The notes below the pieces were generated by a model. It was given only the letters and a program-made list of their open reading frames with translations, searched no databases and was not told the origin of the DNA. The position numbers and the translations under genes are program-made. From assembly GCA_003695215.1 (NCBI GenBank), contig RFIM01000001.1, positions 1 through 5,276 of the forward strand: a stretch of 5,276 nt of DNA, in the 5' to 3' direction. This document shows positions 1 to 5,276 of this stretch, piece after piece (the first letter of the stretch is position 1; the number at the start of each line of letters is the position of its first letter). Source of the DNA: Chloroflexota bacterium. Its GTDB lineage: Bacteria > Chloroflexota > Anaerolineae > Aggregatilineales > UBA2796.

Positions 1-1095
1 CAGCGTTACCTGCCGCGCCAAGCGCATCTTGATGATCGAGCGCGCCAGCTCAGCCGTGCCAATGCCTGCCAAAGCCTGCAAGGCGGGCAAAGTCAGCAGC
101 AGATAAAACGGATGGACGGCTTGCGAGACGTAAGACATCATCAAGGTTGGCGCACCGCTCCAGATCAGCGCGATGATCGCCGTCTCGCGGCGTTGGCGCA
201 GCGCCACAAATGTGCCGATCAGCAGTGTGCCGATCAGCGCGCCGTGCCCTAGCTCCGAGAGCTGATGGCGCAGCGCCGCGTCCTGAATTGGCGCTGCTAG
301 ACCGCGCGCTGCGGCGTATTCGCGCCCTGTCAACAAGCGCAATGTATGGCTCAGCGCCTCTGCAGAGAGCGCTGCCGGCCGCGCTGTGAAGTCGCGCAGG
401 CGCGCTAGCGTCCGCGTTGAATCGCTCAGCAGGCCTGCGCCGTAGATCAGCGTCGGAATCAGCAGGATCGCAGCGCCGATCAGCAAGGCGCGCCAACCGA
501 CTCGCCGCCTGAAGATCAGGCTGAGCAATGCCACAGGCACCAAGGCTGCAAACGCCAACAAGTACGTCTGAGTCATAGCAGCTAGCGCCGCGCTGCCTTG
601 CCAGAAGCGTCGTTGCGGACGCGCTGCCTTGCCCAGCCAGACAGGCACAAACAAGGCGAAAGTCAGGCAGGCGAAGAACGGCAAAAGCGCTTGCACCCAC
701 GTCGTGCGTGAATACTCGATCACCCATGGATTGATCGCGAGCAAGAATGCGCCGATCAAGGCTGCCGTCTCGTCCCAGAGTTGGCGTATGGCGCGGTAAG
801 CAAGCCAAACAGCCAATGTGTTCAGCGCGATCACCAGCACATAGGGCGCATAAGGCGAGCGGACGAGCAGCAGCGCAGGCAAATACAAGTAGCCCGTCAG
901 GGCAGGATTGGCGAACAGGACGCTCGTGCCCTGACCGATCACAGGCAAAGTGCCGCGCTCAAGCGTGTTAAGCGCTTGCCAGATCGGATAGGCGTGATCG
1001 ACATTGTGTTCAATCGCCTCAAGGTTCTGCAGGCGCAGCACGGCTGCCAAGCAGACGATCAACAGCGCTCGCAGCGATGGGCTCGAAATTCGCAA
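1..1095 (-). CDS. GT-C / GT39-like membrane glycosyltransferase, partial (C-terminus beyond window)
   Basis: The frame is open for 365 codons from a TTG at 1095 to the window edge, so the C-terminus is missing. The protein is strongly hydrophobic, with likely membrane segments near residues 8-20, 63-78, 83-101, 110-123, 134-152, 166-195, 202-220, 285-299, 305-318 and 328-345. This is the layout of polyprenyl-phosphate-sugar-dependent GT-C transferases (PMT/ArnT type). The first helix is followed by RLQNLEA and then NVDHAYPIWQAL; Asp33 sits where this superfamily has its catalytic acid in the first external loop. A late HPFYLLLTLPALQALAG stretch also resembles the family. It would transfer a sugar from a lipid carrier on the outer membrane face; donor and acceptor cannot be read. 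No ATG is available: the in-frame codon 15 bases upstream is the pcm stop, and GGAG at 1106-1109 precedes the TTG by 10 bases. It is probably cotranscribed with pcm. A different GT-C family or a sugar-independent membrane protein remains possible. Confidence 0.72.
   Translation of the reverse strand, partial: MRISSPSLRALLIVCLAAVLRLQNLEAIEHNVDHAYPIWQALNTLERGTLPVIGQGTSVLFANPALTGYLYLPALLLVRSPYAPYVLVIALNTLAVWLAYRAIRQLWDETAALIGAFLLAINPWVIEYSRTTWVQALLPFFACLTFALFVPVWLGKAARPQRRFWQGSAALAAMTQTYLLAFAALVPVALLSLIFRRRVGWRALLIGAAILLIPTLIYGAGLLSDSTRTLARLRDFTARPAALSAEALSHTLRLLTGREYAAARGLAAPIQDAALRHQLSELGHGALIGTLLIGTFVALRQRRETAIIALIWSGAPTLMMSYVSQAVHPFYLLLTLPALQALAGIGTAELARSIIKMRLARQVTL
211..238. repeat. Short tandem repeat, period 15, inside the membrane protein gene
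   Basis: TGTGCCGATCAGC occurs at 211-223 and again at 226-238, a perfect 13-base match at a 15-base period. On the coding (minus) strand it yields LIGTLLIGT in a predicted membrane helix around residues 288-296. It is probably a small in-frame duplication tolerated by a hydrophobic segment. Confidence 0.6.
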
Positions 1096-1110
1096 GCAGG
1101 GAATGCTCCG

Positions 1111-1791
1111 TCAATGCTCTTGATTGGTAGCTGCCTGATCGCTGATGAGCGGCACAAAACGCACATGGCACAGCTTCCTGGTGCGCACACGCCAGCGCGT
1201 GCGCAGCACATAGACCAAGACCTGCTCATCAGGCTTGTCAGGCTCGCGCACAGGGATGACCATGCGCCCACCTTCGGCTAGCTGTGCTATGAGTGCCTGC
1301 GGAATGTGCGTTGCAGCCGCGCCGACCGTGATCGCTTGGTAGGGCGCAAATGACGGCGCGCCGAGCGCGCCGTCGCCGACGATCAGGCGATAGTTGGTCA
1401 AGCCGAGCGCGGCGAGCCGTTCAGCAGCTTGCGCGCTGAGCGTCTCAAGCCGCTCAATGCTGATCACTTCAGCCGCTAACAGGCATAGCAGCGCCGTTTG
1501 GTAGCCTGAGCCTGTGCCGATCTCCAAAACGCGCTCGCTGCCGCGCAGCGTCAGGACTTGCAGCATGTAGGCGACGATATACGGCTGGCTGATAGTCTGC
1601 CCTTCGCCAATCGGCACAGGATGATCGGCGTAGGCGTAGGCTTGGTACGCCTCAGGCACAAAACGCTCGCGCTCAAGGCGCGCCATGGCTTGTAGCACGC
1701 GTTGATCCTTGATGCCACGCGCTATAAGCTGCTCGCGCACCATTGCAGCGCGCAGCGCCTCAAAATCAGGTGATTGTGCCGCTGCCTCCAT
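1111..1791 (-). CDS. pcm: Protein-L-isoaspartate O-methyltransferase
   Basis: This is a 226-residue S-adenosylmethionine-dependent cytosolic methyltransferase (EC 2.1.1.77). It methylates L-isoaspartyl residues arising from deamidated Asn or isomerised Asp, so that they can revert to normal peptide bonds. The family signature is nearly complete: MVREQLIARGI (17-27), RFVPEAYQAYAYAD (43-56), GEGQTISQPYIVA (62-74), SAM-binding motif I VLEIGTGSGYQTA (88-100), the acidic motif SIERLE (111-116), GDG (139-141), the ITVGAAATHIP segment (154-164) where relatives carry IVTAAAPEIP, QLAEGGRMVIPV (170-181) and a terminal RFVPL (211-215). The length matches the bacterial family. The ATG at 1791 is chosen because GAGGTG lies 4 bases upstream and the homology begins just after it; the 50-codon open extension upstream would run through the promoter region. 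The gene is divergent from the metallophosphoesterase and 15 bases ahead of the membrane glycosyltransferase, with which it probably forms an operon. Confidence 0.96.
   Translation of the reverse strand: MEAAAQSPDFEALRAAMVREQLIARGIKDQRVLQAMARLERERFVPEAYQAYAYADHPVPIGEGQTISQPYIVAYMLQVLTLRGSERVLEIGTGSGYQTALLCLLAAEVISIERLETLSAQAAERLAALGLTNYRLIVGDGALGAPSFAPYQAITVGAAATHIPQALIAQLAEGGRMVIPVREPDKPDEQVLVYVLRTRWRVRTRKLCHVRFVPLISDQAATNQEH
1352..1374. repeat. Perfect GC-rich inverted repeat inside pcm
   Basis: GACGGCGCGC (1352-1361) and GCGCGCCGTC (1365-1374) are exact reverse complements separated by CGA, giving a 10-bp stem with a 3-base loop. It lies on codons for the GDGALGAPS segment of pcm, next to the conserved GDG motif. 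It could fold in the mRNA, but it may simply reflect GGC/GCG codon preference. Confidence 0.55.
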
Positions 1792-1820
1792 GCCGCACCT
1801 CGCTTTTGATGCCGCCACAA

Positions 1821-1850
1821 ATTGTAACACAGCAGGCTTTGCCTTTATAA
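1821..1850 (-). promoter_or_regulatory. Predicted promoter of pcm (extended -10)
   Basis: Reading the minus strand, TACAAT (1826-1821) matches the sigma-70 -10 consensus at 5 of 6 positions. It is preceded by TGT, which makes an extended -10 (TGTTACAAT). The best -35 is weak: TTATAA at 1850-1845, 3 of 6, with an 18-base spacer. Transcription would start near 1814, leaving a leader of about 23 bases that contains the GAGGTG ribosome site. The element overlaps the rightward promoter. Confidence 0.5.
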
Positions 1851-1851
1851 T
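1822..1851 (+). promoter_or_regulatory. Predicted promoter of the metallophosphoesterase-ferredoxin unit
   Basis: TTGTAA (1822-1827, 4 of 6 matches to the -35 consensus) is followed after 18 bases by a perfect TATAAT (1846-1851). Initiation would fall near 1858, giving a leader of about 25 bases before the TTG start at 1883. Between the hexamers lies a small dyad, AGGC-TTT-GCCT (1834-1844), a possible but unproven operator. Confidence 0.6.
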
Positions 1852-1870
1852 CTGCGCAGCTGATGAAACC

Positions 1871-1885
1871 GAAAGGACGCTCTTG
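1871..1885 (+). promoter_or_regulatory. Ribosome binding site deciding a TTG start
   Basis: GAAAGGA (1871-1877) stands 5 bases ahead of the TTG at 1883-1885. The conserved phosphoesterase sequence begins directly at that TTG. The in-frame ATG codons further upstream lie beyond the TATAAT and have no such site, so TTG is the favoured start. Confidence 0.65.
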
Positions 1886-2614
1886 ATTCGCTTCTGGGCA
1901 ATTGCGGATACACACCTTTCCTTTGGCAAAGCGCGCGACATGACGCGCTTTGGCGAGAAATGGCGCGATCACACCGATCGGCTGGCAGTTGCATGGCAGG
2001 CGGTCGTCGCGCCGCACGATGTGGTGATGCTGCTGGGCGATATCTCATGGGCCTCCAGCGTCAAGGGCGTCATGCCTGACTTAGAATGGCTCTCGCAGCT
2101 GAACGGCACTAAGATCCTGCTGCGCGGCAATCACGATCATTGGTGGGGAAGCCTTGAGAAAGCGCGCCGAATTGCTGAGCCGCTCGGCTTCCATTTGCTG
2201 GAAGGCGATGCTCTGAGCCTGCACGGTGTGATTATCTGTGGCGCCATGGGCCATTGGGCGCCTAACGATCCGTTTTTCGAGCCTAATCCGCGCAAAGATC
2301 GCTTCGGGCGCGAGCTGGCGCGCCTGGAAGCAGCTTTGCAGCATGCGCAAGCGTTGCGCCAAGCAGATGAGCCGATCTTGCTGATCATGCACTACCCGCC
2401 TTTCACCTCAGATGGACAGCCGACCGCTTACACGGCGCTGATCGCGCGCTATCAACCGACCATGTGCCTCTACGGGCACTTGCATCACGATCGAGAATGG
2501 TTGTTGGCCAAGCAAGGCCTGTATGAAGGCGTGCGCTATGATCTCGTCGCCGCTGATTTTTTACAGATGACGCCGCGCCTTGTCTGGCAGGTGCCAGCAA
2601 CGCGCTTCAAGTGA
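1883..2614 (+). CDS. Calcineurin-like metallophosphoesterase (COG1768-type phosphohydrolase)
   Basis: This is a 243-residue cytosolic enzyme of the two-metal phosphoesterase superfamily, which hydrolyses phosphomonoesters or phosphodiesters; the natural substrate of this subgroup is not known to me. All metal-binding motifs appear in order: D9-T-H11, G52-D53 in LLGDISWA, G82-N-H-D85 in LLRGNHDHWW, H170 in MHYPPF, and G198-H-L-H201. The AIADTHLSFG opening, the GDISWA block, NHDHWW and the late YGHLHH are the combination I associate with COG1768 proteins, and the length agrees. The start is TTG at 1883, supported by an upstream GAAAGGA and by homology beginning immediately; a longer reading frame runs back to 1709 but crosses the promoter. 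It leads a three-gene unit. Its TGA lies inside the short leader of the next gene, with the possible GTG of that gene overlapping it as GTGA. Confidence 0.9.
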   Translation: MIRFWAIADTHLSFGKARDMTRFGEKWRDHTDRLAVAWQAVVAPHDVVMLLGDISWASSVKGVMPDLEWLSQLNGTKILLRGNHDHWWGSLEKARRIAEPLGFHLLEGDALSLHGVIICGAMGHWAPNDPFFEPNPRKDRFGRELARLEAALQHAQALRQADEPILLIMHYPPFTSDGQPTAYTALIARYQPTMCLYGHLHHDREWLLAKQGLYEGVRYDLVAADFLQMTPRLVWQVPATRFK

Positions 2615-2625
2615 GGGAAATGAGC

Positions 2626-3204
2626 ATGGGCCTGACCTACTACCGTTTGGATGCACAGACTTTTGAGCGCCTCAAGCCGCTCATTGTGCAGCACGAGGCC
2701 GATATCCTCGGGCCGCGTGCGCGTGGCTACTGGATCGATCAGCCTGAGCACTATGACTACACGGCTGTGCGCGCAGTGGCTACACAGCTTGATCGCGCAG
2801 GGCACGCCGCAGCTGCCGAAGCCTTGACCTTGCCCGAGGTCGAGGCGCAGGCGCTCAGCTTGCTGGAGATCGGCTTGCCGAACGATGGCGCGCCTTTTCC
2901 GCCAGCGCTTTTCTTGTGCAGCCAGGCGCCTGAAGGCGTTCGGCTGCATTTGAAGGTAGCGCGCAAAGTGCTGGGCGCTGAGGCAGAACGCGCTGCGCGG
3001 CACTTCGCCGTCAATACGCGCGATCCGCGCTTTTTGAGCTATTTGAACAAGCAGCTGCGGCATCTACGCGATGCTCTGCCGCGCGTTTGGCATTTCTACG
3101 AGCGCGCTGAGCAAGCTGGGCAGGCAGTCTTGTTGGTCGATCTACGCGCGCGCGACCTTTTCGAGCCCGATGCAGTTGAGCTGGCAGGGCTGGCCTATGA
3201 CTGA
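2626..3204 (+). CDS. Hypothetical protein of unknown function, 192 residues
   Basis: I do not recognise a family. The protein looks soluble: no signal peptide, no convincing membrane helix, one cysteine (C98) and no cofactor motif. The N-terminal third is rich in aromatic and charged residues (LTYYRL at 3-8, RGYWIDQPEHYDY at 33-45). The middle is Ala/Leu/Glu-rich and probably helical (46-83), then a Pro-rich turn NDGAPFPPALF (86-96). A basic helix-prone region (103-160) is followed by a hydrophobic AVLLVDL strand (167-173). The ATG at 2626 is preferred because GAGGG (2613-2617) lies 8 bases upstream; ATG 2620 is too close to that site, and GTG 2611 would overlap the previous stop. It lies between a metallophosphoesterase and a ferredoxin, and its last 8 bases overlap the ferredoxin start, suggesting coupled translation. 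Coding is supported by codon choice like its neighbours and by this packing. Confidence 0.8.
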   Translation: MGLTYYRLDAQTFERLKPLIVQHEADILGPRARGYWIDQPEHYDYTAVRAVATQLDRAGHAAAAEALTLPEVEAQALSLLEIGLPNDGAPFPPALFLCSQAPEGVRLHLKVARKVLGAEAERAARHFAVNTRDPRFLSYLNKQLRHLRDALPRVWHFYERAEQAGQAVLLVDLRARDLFEPDAVELAGLAYD

Positions 3205-3562
3205 GCCGATCACGCACACGCTCACGGTCATCACGCCTGAAGGGCAAGTGACGCTGAACGTGCCTGATGGCGCGAATTTGCGCCAAGCCCTGCTAGCAGC
3301 CGACCTCTCGCCACATGGGGCGCTCTCGCGGCGCGCCAATTGCGGCGGGCGCGGCTTGTGCGCCACCTGTGGCGTCTGGATTGAGGCCAATGCGCCCGCG
3401 CCAAGCCATTGGCACGATCGCATCGGCGCAGCTTTTGGCTACCCGCGCCTCTCCTGCCAGATCGCCGTCCACGCACCGCTGCTTGTGCGCCTTGTGCCGA
3501 ACAAGATCATCTGGGGCAAACCTGAGCGCGCGCGCCGCTACCGCGCCCAGTCTCCTGAGTGA
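3197..3562 (+). CDS. 2Fe-2S ferredoxin-fold protein
   Basis: This is a 121-residue small electron-transfer protein with one 2Fe-2S cluster. The beta-grasp opening HTLTVITPEGQVTLNVPDG (7-25) leads to the cluster loop with C49, C55 and C58 (NCGGRGLCATC) and a fourth ligand C87 in RLSCQ, giving C-x5-C-x2-C-x28-C. Plant-type ferredoxins use x4 between the first two cysteines; x5 is the spacing of adrenodoxin-like proteins and of CGGxGxCxxC domains. The C-terminus (101-120) is basic, starting NKIIWGK, and may be a partner-docking tail. The ATG at 3197 overlaps the stop of the preceding gene and has AGGG 7 bases upstream. No reductase or oxygenase is encoded nearby, so its redox partner is unknown; the adjacent unknown protein is the only hint. 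It is the last gene of the unit, before the hairpin. Confidence 0.92.
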   Translation: MTEPITHTLTVITPEGQVTLNVPDGANLRQALLAADLSPHGALSRRANCGGRGLCATCGVWIEANAPAPSHWHDRIGAAFGYPRLSCQIAVHAPLLVRLVPNKIIWGKPERARRYRAQSPE

Positions 3563-3567
3563 ATCAA

Positions 3568-3593
3568 CACGCCCAGCAATTACGCTGGGCGTG
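3568..3593. terminator. Hairpin between convergent genes, possible bidirectional terminator
   Basis: CACGCCCAGC (3568-3577) and GCTGGGCGTG (3584-3593) form a perfect 10-bp stem around AATTAC. It sits in the 55-base gap between the ferredoxin stop and the stop of the converging phosphatase gene. Neither side has a strong T run; the minus-strand transcript continues TTGATT, slightly more terminator-like than the plus-strand CGCTTAG. The position fits termination of both units, but the lack of a U tract makes the mechanism uncertain. Confidence 0.65.
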
Positions 3594-3617
3594 CGCTTAG
3601 TCTCTCAGGCTATTGGC

Positions 3618-5180
3618 TCAGTTGCGATCAGGTGCACGCTTGCCGATGGCGCTCTCCAGCTCGCGGCCGAAGAGCGTTTGGTACATCAAGCGGTAGACGT
3701 CCGTGTTATCGAAGGCGCCGCTGAACTTGGTCTGCAGCAGCTCGGCGTTCATGCCTTGCGCGCGTGAGAGAATGCCGCCTGCCACATCAGGCGTGCCGAT
3801 CCAGACGATGCCAAAGTTCTGACGATTGCCGAAGGCATCAGGTGCCGTGACGAACGGCTTGGTGCCGCGCCCTTCGATGCCGTCCACGAAGTTATTGAAG
3901 CCTTCCGCTGATGAGTCGGTCGGATTGCCCGTCACGCCTGTGACCACGCCCGAGGGGCGCTTGATAGGCGCAGGCGAGAAGACCTGCAAGCCGCCGGCGT
4001 CGCTATCAGCTGCAGTCAGGAGCAGCGTGTTCGGCACGCGCGCCTGGAATTGGCGCGTCAGGCCGATCATCTCATCAGTGTGCTTGAGCGCCACCAGCGT
4101 GCCAATGGCATTAGCGTTGTTGCCAAAGTTATCCACGCTCTCGGTCTCGAAGACGGCCAGGAAGGGCTTGCCCGCCTGCGCGCTGCGGCGCTCGAGGATG
4201 ATCAGCGCCATCTCGGCCATCTCAGCCATGGTTGGCGGATTGAAGCTGGGCGTGTTCGGCTTGCCACCATACAAGATCAGGCGCCCTTCCTGATCGTCCT
4301 CAGCCACGCCTTCCTTGACCATGCCAGCTGCGATCAGGCGCTCTTCGGGCACATCGTTGAAGATATCATCAGCGGCGAACAAGCCCAGAACGCGAGGCGC
4401 TAGGTTGCTATCCGCCTTCAGCTCAGCCAGCAGCTTATCGAACTCAGCGCGAGTGCGGATGACGGTGTAGCCGTTGTCCACTGCATATTGGATCAGATTC
4501 AGCCCGTCCTTGCGCTGCGGGCCGCGGCCAGTGAGCGGATCCTCGTGGACGTAGCAGGTCGGCGTGATCTCAGCTTCGCACTTGGGCGTGCCTTCAGGCA
4601 GGAAGTACATCTCGCCGCCGCTGAGTATCACGTCAGCCTTCTCATCCTTCTCATCAAAGCCAGGGCGGCCTTGCAGCATCTGGCGCACGATCTCAGTGAA
4701 CTCATCGCGGTTGCCGACTTCTGACAAAAAGACGGCCGTGCCAGGCTCAGCTGCCTGACCATCGTTCACCACAGCGACGGGATGACCGTTGTTGCGCGCC
4801 TCGCGCAGGATGCTGCCAGGATAGCCTGAGAGCGCCAAAGTGCGGCGCGCCTTCTCGCGGTCGCCATCCAGGCCAAAGCTGCCGGCGCCTTCCACCTTAT
4901 AGCCAAAAGCGTGCGTGGTCGCGCCGCCGTTGCTGGTGCCTGTCAGGCGGTCAAACATATGACCACGATAAGCAGCCATATAGGGCAGCTGATCCCACTC
5001 CAGCAAGCCGTCCGGGCCTTTCCAGTACATGCGCGCGGCTGCCCAGTGATTCAAGCCTGAGCCATCAGGATGCATGAAGATCACGTTGCCTGTCTGCGGC
5101 ATTTGCGCGTTGCTGACGAGCGGCGCAGCTACTGCCAGGAGCAGCGCTGCCGCCAATGCAAAACCAACGATGCGTTTCAT
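3618..5180 (-). CDS. Secreted alkaline phosphatase superfamily protein with divergent metal site
   Basis: This is a 520-residue exported enzyme, probably releasing inorganic phosphate from phosphoesters outside the cytoplasm. A Sec signal peptide covers residues 1-25 (basic MKR, hydrophobic core, cleavage after SNA before Q26). PhoA-like motifs follow: VIFMHPDGSG with metal ligand D39; TGTSNGGATTHAFG with the probable nucleophile S83; EPGTAVFL with T148; R158 near the phosphate-binding Arg position; DVILSGGEMYFLP (183-195); FETESVDNFGNN with E345 and D350; TAADSDAGG with D392; and a terminal FDNTDVYRLM. Compared with E. coli PhoA, D101 appears as Thr, and the zinc histidines H331, H370 and H412 appear as N354, S393 and a non-His residue near 461-463. 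C201 and C209 could form a disulfide. The ATG at 5180 has GAGAGGA 7 bases upstream; an in-frame extension to 5243 would put residues ahead of the signal peptide. It is a single gene converging on the ferredoxin unit. Superfamily is sure; activity and substrate are inferred. Confidence 0.9.
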   Translation of the reverse strand: MKRIVGFALAAALLLAVAAPLVSNAQMPQTGNVIFMHPDGSGLNHWAAARMYWKGPDGLLEWDQLPYMAAYRGHMFDRLTGTSNGGATTHAFGYKVEGAGSFGLDGDREKARRTLALSGYPGSILREARNNGHPVAVVNDGQAAEPGTAVFLSEVGNRDEFTEIVRQMLQGRPGFDEKDEKADVILSGGEMYFLPEGTPKCEAEITPTCYVHEDPLTGRGPQRKDGLNLIQYAVDNGYTVIRTRAEFDKLLAELKADSNLAPRVLGLFAADDIFNDVPEERLIAAGMVKEGVAEDDQEGRLILYGGKPNTPSFNPPTMAEMAEMALIILERRSAQAGKPFLAVFETESVDNFGNNANAIGTLVALKHTDEMIGLTRQFQARVPNTLLLTAADSDAGGLQVFSPAPIKRPSGVVTGVTGNPTDSSAEGFNNFVDGIEGRGTKPFVTAPDAFGNRQNFGIVWIGTPDVAGGILSRAQGMNAELLQTKFSGAFDNTDVYRLMYQTLFGRELESAIGKRAPDRN

Positions 5181-5276
5181 CTGATCATCCTCTCGAACTT
5201 GATGCTTCAGCGTGACCGTCAGCGCCGAATGCGCTCCGATCACTGCGCCTGAGCATATCGAGATCGATTTAAGCCG
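5181..5276 (-). promoter_or_regulatory. Upstream region of the phosphatase gene, no clear promoter
   Basis: This is the 96-base leader side of the phosphatase gene. A good ribosome binding site (GAGAGGA, about 5188-5194 on the minus strand) is visible. No convincing -35/-10 pair or canonical Pho box was found. A small dyad, ATCGA-GA-TCGAT (5257-5268), could be an operator but is short. The promoter may lie to the right of the window. Confidence 0.35.

Noticed and set aside
50..808. A 252-codon minus-strand open frame
   Set aside because: Its product is Arg/Ala/Ser-rich with no domain pattern, and it overlaps the far more protein-like hydrophobic frame of the membrane glycosyltransferase.
781..1281. 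A 166-codon plus-strand open frame across the pcm / glycosyltransferase junction
   Set aside because: It is antisense to two well-supported genes, with low-complexity Gln/Arg/Ala composition and no recognisable motif.
1709..1882. Possible 58-residue N-terminal extension of the metallophosphoesterase
   Set aside because: It is antisense to the start of pcm and crosses the TATAAT promoter; the conserved sequence starts at the TTG at 1883 behind a good ribosome site.
1792..1941. Possible 50-residue N-terminal extension of pcm
   Set aside because: It would cover both predicted promoters, has no ribosome site at its ATG, and family similarity starts only after the internal ATG at 1791.
3826..4293. 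Plus-strand open frame of 155 codons opposite the phosphatase gene
   Set aside because: It is a shadow of the phosphatase coding sequence, with no independent ribosome site or motif.
5195..5220. Pho-box-like CTGA repeats upstream of the phosphatase
   Set aside because: Two CTGA tetramers occur 12 bases apart on the minus strand, but neither the 11-base period nor the CTGTCA sequence of known Pho boxes is met.
1..5276. CRISPR arrays, tRNA/rRNA genes, insertion sequences or attachment sites
   Set aside because: No regularly spaced repeats, tRNA-like cloverleaf, transposase or integrase motifs or terminal inverted repeats were seen; nearly all of the window is accounted for by five coding genes.

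Overview
The window is compact, GC-rich bacterial chromosomal DNA (roughly 60% G+C by eye). It holds five protein genes in two head-to-head transcription units, plus a fifth gene converging on the second unit. All four complete genes besides the phosphatase, and the phosphatase itself, end in TGA, and two genes appear to start with TTG. No RNA gene, mobile element, CRISPR array or phage signature is visible. The mix of genes and the protein style (a secreted 'HPDGSG...TSNGGATTHAFG' phosphatase, a COG1768-type phosphohydrolase and a GC-rich GT-C membrane protein) suggests a Chloroflexota-like bacterium. That assignment is an inference from recollection, not something the sequence proves.

Minus-strand unit on the left (1-1791): pcm, the protein-L-isoaspartate O-methyltransferase that repairs aged proteins, is followed after 15 bases by a polytopic membrane protein of the GT-C / GT39 glycosyltransferase type. 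The membrane protein runs off the left edge. It has no ATG start and is partly masked by spurious open frames.

Divergent control region (about 1792-1882): pcm and the plus-strand unit are driven from a 90-base spacer. It carries a perfect TATAAT for the rightward unit and an extended -10 (TGTTACAAT) for pcm. The pcm -10 physically overlaps the rightward -35, so the two promoters probably compete.

Plus-strand unit (1883-3562): a calcineurin-like metallophosphoesterase, an unrecognised 192-residue protein and a small 2Fe-2S ferredoxin are translationally linked, each overlapping the next or abutting it within 11 bases. The unit ends at a perfect 10-bp hairpin in the 55-base convergent spacer.

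Right side (3618-5180, minus): a secreted alkaline-phosphatase-superfamily enzyme with a clear signal peptide. Its fold motifs are present, but the three zinc-binding histidines of classical PhoA appear to be replaced. This is the most interesting feature of the window, together with the unknown protein embedded between the phosphoesterase and the ferredoxin. The genes do not form one obvious pathway. I see no convincing evidence of a new defence or mobile system.
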